Source: Medicago truncatula (taxonomy: Eukaryota > Streptophyta > Magnoliopsida > Fabales > Fabaceae). From it: DNA of 64,000 bases. Below are positions 57,101-64,000 of this stretch, piece after piece (the first letter of the stretch is position 1; the number at the start of each line of letters is the position of its first letter). The notes under the pieces were generated by a model. The model made no database searches. It was not told the origin of the DNA and saw nothing but the letters and a program-made list of their open reading frames with translations. The stretch covers positions 51,748,091 to 51,812,090 of the forward strand of contig NC_053044.1 of the NCBI RefSeq assembly GCF_003473485.1, given 5' to 3'. The translations under genes were made by a program, and so were the position numbers.

Positions 57101-58080
57101 GGAGGGTGAGGGATGGTCGTTCAACGCTGTTTTAGGTGGATCCGTGGCTGGATGATTGTCCTCTAGAAAGGTCTTATAGTAGGCTTTTTCATCTTGCGGA
57201 CAATAAACTAGCTACGGTGTCGGAGATGTGTGAGTTAGGATGGGGTTTTGGAGGTGAGGCGTGGAAGTGGCGGAGGAGGTTATTTGCTTGGGAGGAGGGG
57301 CTTCTTATGGAGTGTGTGGAGCGTTTGTCTGTTTGTGTTTTGCAGGTTGGATCGATTGACAGGTGGGTGTGGAATCTCCATGTCTCGCAGTGTTACACAG
57401 TGAAATCTGCTTATGAATTCTTAACAGCGACCGATACCAATCTTAATGAAGGGTTCGATAACTTTTTGTGGCTTAAAGCGGTTCCGTTGAAGGTGAATAA
57501 CTTTATTTGGCGTCTCTTTTTAAATAGGCTTCCTACTAAGGATAATCTGCTTAGGAAAGGAGTTATTGATGCTACTCAGCTTCCATGTGTGGCCCTGTGT
57601 GGGGAACCTGAAGACCATAATCATTTGTTCTGCCGATGTCCTGTTTATGGGCGGTTTTGGTCGTTGGTTACAAAGTGGTTGAGGTTCGAGGCGGCTTTTC
57701 ATGGAGACATTCTTGTTCATGCTCATCAGTTTCGTGGTCTTGGAGGGTTTTCCAAAAACTCTAGGATTGCATTTACCACTATTTAGACTAGTTCTTTTTG
57801 TTATTTGGAAAGATCGCAACAACAGAATTTTCCACAACAAGTCTGATCAAATTAAGACTCTTGTTGAAAAGGTTAAACTCCAAACGTATTGGTGGTTGAG
57901 ATCGTACTACATCCGTTTGATTTTGACTACTCTGTATGGAGGCAGAATCCTCTTAGTTGCCTTAAAACTATTGCGTAATTGTTAGCTTCATTTTCTTGCA
58001 TTATAGTTGTTTGTGGCTTAACATTATTGTAAGAGTTTCTTGGCAGCTCCCTTAAACACTACTTATGCTTGAGGAGTTGT
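57101..58080 (+). pseudogene. 5'-truncated LINE: C-terminal part of reverse transcriptase
   Basis: The frame reads VRDGRSTLF, an in-frame TAG where a Trp is usual, then VDPWLDDCPLERSYSRLF. It continues through DRWVWNLHVSQCYTVKSAYE, FIWRLFLNRLPTKDNLLRKG and CVALCGEPEDHNHLFCRCPV (zf-RVT). Near 57775 it frameshifts to FVIWKDRNNRIFHNKSDQ. The polymerase domain is absent. The fragment is much better preserved than those near 10.2, 45.6 and 54.1 kb. Confidence 0.85.
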
Positions 58081-58105
58081 ATGTTGTGTTAATATATTGA
58101 GAAAT

Positions 58106-58267
58106 GATATTTGTACATCCATTTTTTAACAACTTTTGTGACAACTTTCTCTCTCATACTCATATTATATTTTTACTTTCTCTCTCTATTGCTTTGATTT
58201 TTGTACCAACACATACTTTTCTTTATAAAAATATGATTGTCAACCAAATTGATGTTCAAATAACATT
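58106..58267. mobile_element. Copy 5 of the ~170-bp MITE-like family
   Basis: GATATTTGTACATCCATTTT start, ACAACTTTCTCTCTCATACT, TACTTTCTCTCTCTATTGCT, and a GATGTTCAAATAACATTGC end. It sits directly after the LINE fragment. Confidence 0.7.
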
Positions 58268-59392
58268 GCTATAATATATTTTTCTTAGCTTCTTAAAAAA
58301 AAAAAATGCAAAAGACAAACATATACTACTTGGTTGGCGATCCCGAGGTGAGTTTCTATATATAACTACACTGTTTTATAACCGCTTTCACTTTATCATC
58401 ATCCTACTCAAAGTACGAATAAAGTACTTAAAGTGATTAGGGATGATCGTTATGACCTCTACACAAGAATCTCTTTCTCTGCCGCTTTCCTTCTCTTTTA
58501 AAAATCAAAACCCCAAAGCTCATAATAACGTCCACACGGCAAAATTTGTCCTAGATTCTAATGCACCATTATTTTTTTATTTTTTTTTCTGATAGTAGTC
58601 TTTACGAGTAATTTAAAACTCCCGTTCCCGTGCTCATAACATTAAAAAAATCCAAAGGTATACTAGTTGGCCAGCAAGAATATCCGATTCCTTAATTTGA
58701 AGCGAGACATGTAACTTATCTCCATGCTAGTTAATTTATATCCTTGGTTCAAATTAACCGAATCGCTTCAAATGGATCTAGACCATGATTGGGGTCACTA
58801 GTAGGAAGTTAGATTGCGTCATGCGTGCAACCTCGACACCGATACATATAATTACAATTAATTATTTGATTTTCTCAAATTATTAGTGGTATCAGTGGAT
58901 ATATTTTTTAGTTTGAAGTGGAACATACATAAAAAAGAAAACAATTCGATTTAATAGATTAAAATCATTATTTTTTGGTTTAGTTTGCATCTATTGATTT
59001 TGACAGAATTTTGTGCTGTATAAAAACAAATTTTTATAGTAAACAATTTTTTTTTTTTCCTTCAAAAAAAAAACAGCACCCATTTTTTCCCATGATAACG
59101 TATGACTATTTGAATGTGAAAACGACCCATGGGCAATTTGCATTCCAATCAGCACGTTGATTTCTTCAATGTTCATCACAAAGTCCGTCTAAATTGTCGT
59201 GTGCTATTCCGGCATACATTATACCACAAAAAAATAAAGTACAAAGGCTAAGGCACTGACTCCATTTATGTTGCAGCATGTCCTCCACGACTCAATAATA
59301 TATTGCCTCCTCCTACGAGAAATTGAACATAACATTAATTTCGGAGGATACTGAAGAAACAAAATCAGAAGAAAGAAGAAAAAAAAAAAATC
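58268..59392. other. Upstream region of the kinase gene
   Basis: No coding signal. The last ~100 bases form a purine-rich leader (AGAAGAAAGAAGAAAAAAAAAA) directly before the ATG. No TATA box could be fixed. Confidence 0.4.
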
Positions 59393-62300
59393 ATGAACAC
59401 AAGAAACAGTCCTCAGATTCAGAAGAGCCTGTCTCGGCAGTCATCGAAGAATTCTAAGGCAAAGCAAGAGCCACTTAGTCCGTTTTCTGGTGGATGCTGC
59501 CGAGGCTTCACCAGCGTGAAGACTGTGGCATCCACCACATCAACCTTGCAACAACATCAGCTACAACAACGTTATGAGAGTTTGGAAGTGAAGGTATATA
59601 TTTTACTTTGTATATTAATATTAATGTATGTCAAACTAAAATTTACGTTTTTTTTTTTTTGTGTGTGGGTTGGGGGTGTATGGTTATGTCGTGGGATTCG
59701 ATCAATCAAACTTTAATTTAGTTCCTCTAGGATTAATAAAACAATGACATCCTTGCTTTGAAGAAAAAAATTGCATAACAATAAGCAAGATAGTCATGGA
59801 GATTGTTTTATTTTTAGGAAGCTCTTTGTAATTGTCAAAGTTAACCATTTAAACTTTTCAAAATTGCAAACAACCAAATAGTGTGTTTTGATTTTGTTTC
59901 AAGTTTTCAAAATTTCAGTTATAGCAAAAGTTGGTAAAATATAGATTTTATCCAGACCATAATATAAAACTTTTCAAATGAACCAAACTGGTCACGAGTT
60001 CGATTTCTAAATGTTTTGGGTCCTTTAAAACAAGGAAAATTCTATGGTGAAGTCATGAGAATGATTTTTATGGTGAAGTTAACACTATAATATTAAAAAT
60101 GTAATGAGTAACACCCCATTGTTTGTACAATGGCATCAAAAGTTCAGTTCTCATAGTATCATCAACTCATCAGATTAACAAGACTACACTTAGTCTAATT
60201 TTATCCTACCTTGTTATAAATGTAACATACCACAAAGTGTAACACTTAAGACTATCACATAATATCATCAACTCTGTTTGCATGTTAAAGATTCCGACAA
60301 TAAAATAGTATCTGTAAGTCCAAGATGTTGCAAGTATTACTAGATGAATTATTATTGATCATTAATCAGTAAGCAACAATTTAAAAATGAATCAAACATT
60401 AAGATCAAAATTAACTTTTTCAAAAAAGTCAATTTCCTAACTGCACCATAGAAGCTCCCAACAAACAAATGCATGTCGGTCACGAGTTTGATTTCCAATT
60501 TATGTATTTAGAAAGTTATGATTTAAAGGAAACAATTAATTATAAATCACATTCTCGGAGAATTAGTCGTGTAGAGAGTAACTTAAGAAAGAAAACAAAA
60601 AATTTCCAAAATAAAAATTCAAACATCCAAGACTTAGGAGATAGAGACACAACGTTTCGATAATTGTTATATAGTCTCTCAAATTGTTCAACCTCTAAAA
60701 TAAATCGATCGAAAGTTATGATCTGATCAAAAACAATGATCAGGTTGTAACATCCAATAAATTTTATGCTATTATAATTTACAATCTAATAAATTTGAGA
60801 GTTTCTCAGTATTTCGGACGTATAAAACAAGTAAAGGGCCAATATTTTGAGTTCACTTTATTTTTCTATTTCATGATATATCATGAACGTAATATAAAAA
60901 CATTGAAACTTAGCTTCAATAGACTACGTAAATTTTTATAAATTAACATTGTATTTTATCAAAATTGATCATATGCTGTGTGCCAAATGTTAAATAAGTT
61001 AAGATATTTTTATATAAACTATAGATAAAAGAAACATCAATTTTTAGTGTAGTTTTTTTTTTTCGTTTCAATTATACTTTTCATTTAAATTATTTTATTT
61101 ATAATTTTATACTTTTTTATTCAATCAAATAACTTTATTTTTTAAATATCTATATCCATACATAAAGGGAATGCCATGTTTTGAGGTAGCCCATTTTTTC
61201 TTCAAATTTTATCTTTATTTGAATTATTTTATTTTCTTCAACAACAAAAAAAACTAAAGTGTCATTATTCAGCATCAACAATTGCACTATCTTACCCTAA
61301 AAAAACAATTACATTATCTTAAACAAACTATCAAATAAATAAATAAAGAGGAGTGTTACCAACCCTGTATAATTGATTGGCAATTACATGAGGCTCATAT
61401 AAACTTATTAGGCTGCATATCAATATCAATCAATTAGAAAGTGTGTTGAAAAGATATATGGGACCAACTTAATAATGTTATGAATGAACTAGAAAATGAT
61501 AAACAGTGGTACACCATGTATCTAGTCTAGTTATTAAGATGAAGGTCGTCCATATATCTTGTTTTATATTTACATTATTTTATTAGTATATTTATATTTT
61601 CTTAATATATTTGAAGACTAAGTATTTTAGGGTTTATAAAAAGTGAAAGAGAGAGGGATGAGTATAAAAGTTTGATGAACTTACCATTTTTGTGACACAA
61701 GTAGGTGGCAGATTTGGAAAAGGAGGTGCAAAAGCAGACAGAACTCCGAGTGATGTATAGGAAAAGAATGGAAAGGACACAAGACTATTTAAGGTACTGC
61801 CTCCAAATAGCACAAGAGAATGGAATCTTGGAACACATTATCCACTCCAAAGGTGAACTTCAACATTCTCCTCTATCTGTCTACAATGTCAGCTCCATTA
61901 CCAATAGTCCTCGAATTCCCACTCATAGTCCTAAGCACCAGCACCACCCCAATCTAGAAGCCATCATTGATCAAGCCAAAATCAATGGATGGTATATCAA
62001 CCCAACCGAGGTTAGCACTACTCACATTTCCATCAATGTACTTATATATATATGTGCTGTAAAATACAAATAAGTATCAGAAAATTTCTCTTTTATTATA
62101 TTTACTAACAAAGATTTATTTGACGACTAATTTGATTCAGTTTAAGAAATAAACAAGTACAAAACTAGAGAAAAATTAAAGAAGTATGCCAATCTAACTA
62201 GCTAGCCATATATCTATCTATAGTCACACACCCAATATTTTAACATATAATAAGTAAATACAAATCAACTTGAGCAGATTCAATTGGAAGATAAAATAGG

Positions 62301-63325
62301 GCAGGGAACCACAGCAGAAATTCATAGGGGAACATGGCGTGGATTTGATGTGGCAGTGAAGTGCATTTCACCTGAATTCTTTCGCACAAATGCAAACGGT
62401 GTTGAATTCTTTGCTCAAGAGGTTGAAACTCTCTCAAAGCAACGCCACAGGTTTGTGCTTAATCTAATGGGTGCATGTCTTGACCCTCCTAATCATGCTT
62501 GGGTGGTTACTGAATATCTAAGCACCACACTTAAGGAGTGGCTTTATGGTCCTGGCAAAAGACGCAGAGATAGAATTGTGCCACTTCCTCCTTTCAAAGA
62601 AAGACTAACAAGGGTCATAGAGATAGCCCAAGCTATGCAGTATCTTCATGAGCAAAAGCCCAAAATTATTCACCGTGACTTGAAGCCCAGCAACATTTTC
62701 ATGGACTTTAACTTGCATGTTAGAGTGGCTGATTTTGGACATGCTCGTTTCTTAGGGGATGGAGAAATGGCTCTTACCGGAGAAACAGGCAAGTTTAACA
62801 ATAAATATGGACATGTATTGATTGATAAATGATAAAAATATGTATTGTTCTGACGCTAAGACCATGCACTTTTATGTTTTCACATTTTCAGGAACATATG
62901 TGTATATGTCACCAGAGGTGATACGATGTGAGCCTTATAATGAAAAATGTGATGTATACAGTTTTGGAGTCATATTGAACGAGATTCTAACAGGAAAACA
63001 TCCCTACATTGAGACAGAATATGGTCCTGCCAAGGTATCATCATCATATTGATCATGAGCAATATAATTTCTTGGCTATAAAACTAGAAGAAAGTCTTAC
63101 TCTTTTTAATTGTAACATTTTTATTTATGAATACGTTGTTAGATTGCTATGGAAGTGGTAGAGGGTAAGCTGCGGCCTACACTTCCGTCAAGGGATGATG
63201 GTGAGCATTTGGGAGAATTGATTGACCTTATACGCCTTTGTTGGGATGGAACTCCATCCACTAGACCATCCTTTGATACAATCACTCGTATTCTCAAAAG
63301 CTATACCAATAGGGTCCTTCATTAA
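59393..63325 (+). CDS. Raf-like/TKL serine-threonine/tyrosine protein kinase with N-terminal coiled coil
   Basis: Five exons (59393-59593, 61705-62010, 62278-62788, 62892-63034, 63143-63325) give ~447 residues. The N-terminus is Ser/Gln-rich. Residues ~62-100 ([20 protein letters not shown]) look like a coiled coil, and [20 protein letters not shown] leads into the kinase domain (~172-440). The catalytic set is complete: Gly loop [11 protein letters not shown], Lys197 in VAVK, Glu217 in AQEVETL, Asp303 in HRDLKPSN and Asp321 in [15 protein letters not shown] is in the activation segment and [14 protein letters not shown] is present. The sequence fits plant Raf-like MAPKKK-type kinases; the substrate is unknown. 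Intron 1 is 2.1 kb. The exon 3 donor is GC (ACAG/GCAAGT), the only splice phase that keeps TGETGTYVYM. Confidence 0.9.
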
Positions 63326-64000
63326 TTTTCAAAATAATGTATCTGCAGAGTAGAGAAATCAAATAAGCTATACCTATATGAATTAATTCTTATTCTTATG
63401 TCATGTGATTTGTTTTTAGAGAATTTTATGTGGGATTCACATTATTTAGTAACACTTGTTTGTGATCAACTTAAAAAGATTTGTGGCTGCAAAAGAACAT
63501 CACAAATTACTTACAAACAAAACCTTCACAAATTGGTCCCTTAAGACCAAGAAATTATATATATAAAGAATTTAACCAATTTATAATAAAGAACTAAGGA
63601 TGTATGCATTTCCTAGCTTTAAGACAAATTAATTCTATTGATTGATTGCTGAAAAAGTATATGCTACGAGTACGAGGCATCTTTACTATAACCAATTTTT
63701 GTACACATAATCCGTCAGATCAATTCTCAAAAAGCCATTCTCAAAGAGTCATTCTCAAAGAGTCATACATAGTATGACCCACTAGCTTCTTGTCATAGAA
63801 GCACCACATAACAACTCTGGAAATGCAGGTACTGTGTGCCAGCAGGCCCACAACAACCAAAATTCCTAACTGTACTCATGACTCAACAACAATTGCAATT
63901 ACAAATTAATTGGTAGCCAATTATGCAATTCAATATCGAATCACTACCATCCATCAATGCACCATCTTTGACTTACCATATCATTCTCCATCGAATGTAT
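63326..64000. other. 3' flank of the kinase gene to the window edge
   Basis: It includes the presumed 3' UTR. A 17-bp unit containing CATTCTCAAAGAGT occurs about 2.5 times at 63734-63768. No further gene is supported. Confidence 0.45.

Noticed and set aside
63780..63880. Minus-strand mini-frame containing GCCGPAGTQYLHFQ
   Set aside because: Only 28 codons at the window edge, with no domain and no splice context. It could be the end of a neighbouring gene but cannot be supported.
1..64000. A biosynthetic or defence gene cluster
   Set aside because: The ten genes belong to unrelated pathways, with mixed strands and long transposon-filled spacers. Nothing ties them into one system.

Overview
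The window is plant nuclear DNA. It is AT-rich, its genes have many GT-AG introns, intergenic spaces are long, and it is crowded with small DNA transposons, SINEs and LINE debris. The protein families (class II cytosolic small heat-shock protein, BIG GRAIN 1-like, RWP-RK factor, plant GT14 glycosyltransferase, Raf-like kinase) are typical of dicots. Repeat style and gene flavour suggest a papilionoid legume, perhaps Medicago or a close relative. That species call is an inference, because no search could be run.

Ten genes are supported. From left to right they are: the 3' part of an NSUN5-type rRNA cytosine-5 methyltransferase (+, 511-2638); an alpha/beta-hydrolase (-, 4170-5985) whose first exon is partly duplicated upstream; a single-exon class II small HSP (-, 8019-8495) with a TATA box and heat-shock elements; a single-exon SLC25-type mitochondrial carrier (-, 16953-17999); a conserved plant protein of unknown function (-, 20687-22657); an RWP-RK (RKD-type) transcription factor with an Asn-rich N-terminus (-, 23681-25756); a GT14 core-2/I-branching-like glycosyltransferase (-, 28234-30027); a NIT2-type omega-amidase (+, 31243-36334, ten exons); a BIG GRAIN 1-like protein (+, 49618-50742); and a Raf-like/TKL protein kinase (+, 59393-63325). 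The exon structures were built by hand from splice consensus, codon phase and family conservation. The genes look functionally unrelated, as expected on a plant chromosome arm, and there is no operon-like or biosynthetic cluster.

The space between genes is mostly transposon-derived. Six elements carry long inverted ends and 9-bp target duplications (Mutator-like). One hAT element has an 8-bp duplication, four to five are Stowaway-type, and one is Tourist-type. There is also a five-copy MITE family of about 170 bp, several tRNA-derived SINEs, and LINE remnants at about 10.1-12.3, 45.6, 54.1 and 57.1 kb. Long gene-free stretches lie at 9.8-16.9, 36.3-49.6 and 50.7-59.4 kb.

The most informative structures are historical ones. 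A LINE was interrupted by a hAT element that was itself interrupted by a Mutator-like element. A 660-bp tandem duplication holds an empty MITE target site in one copy and the occupied site in the other. I found no convincing evidence of a wholly new biological system. The best candidate for unknown biology is the uncharacterised gene at 20.7-22.7 kb.
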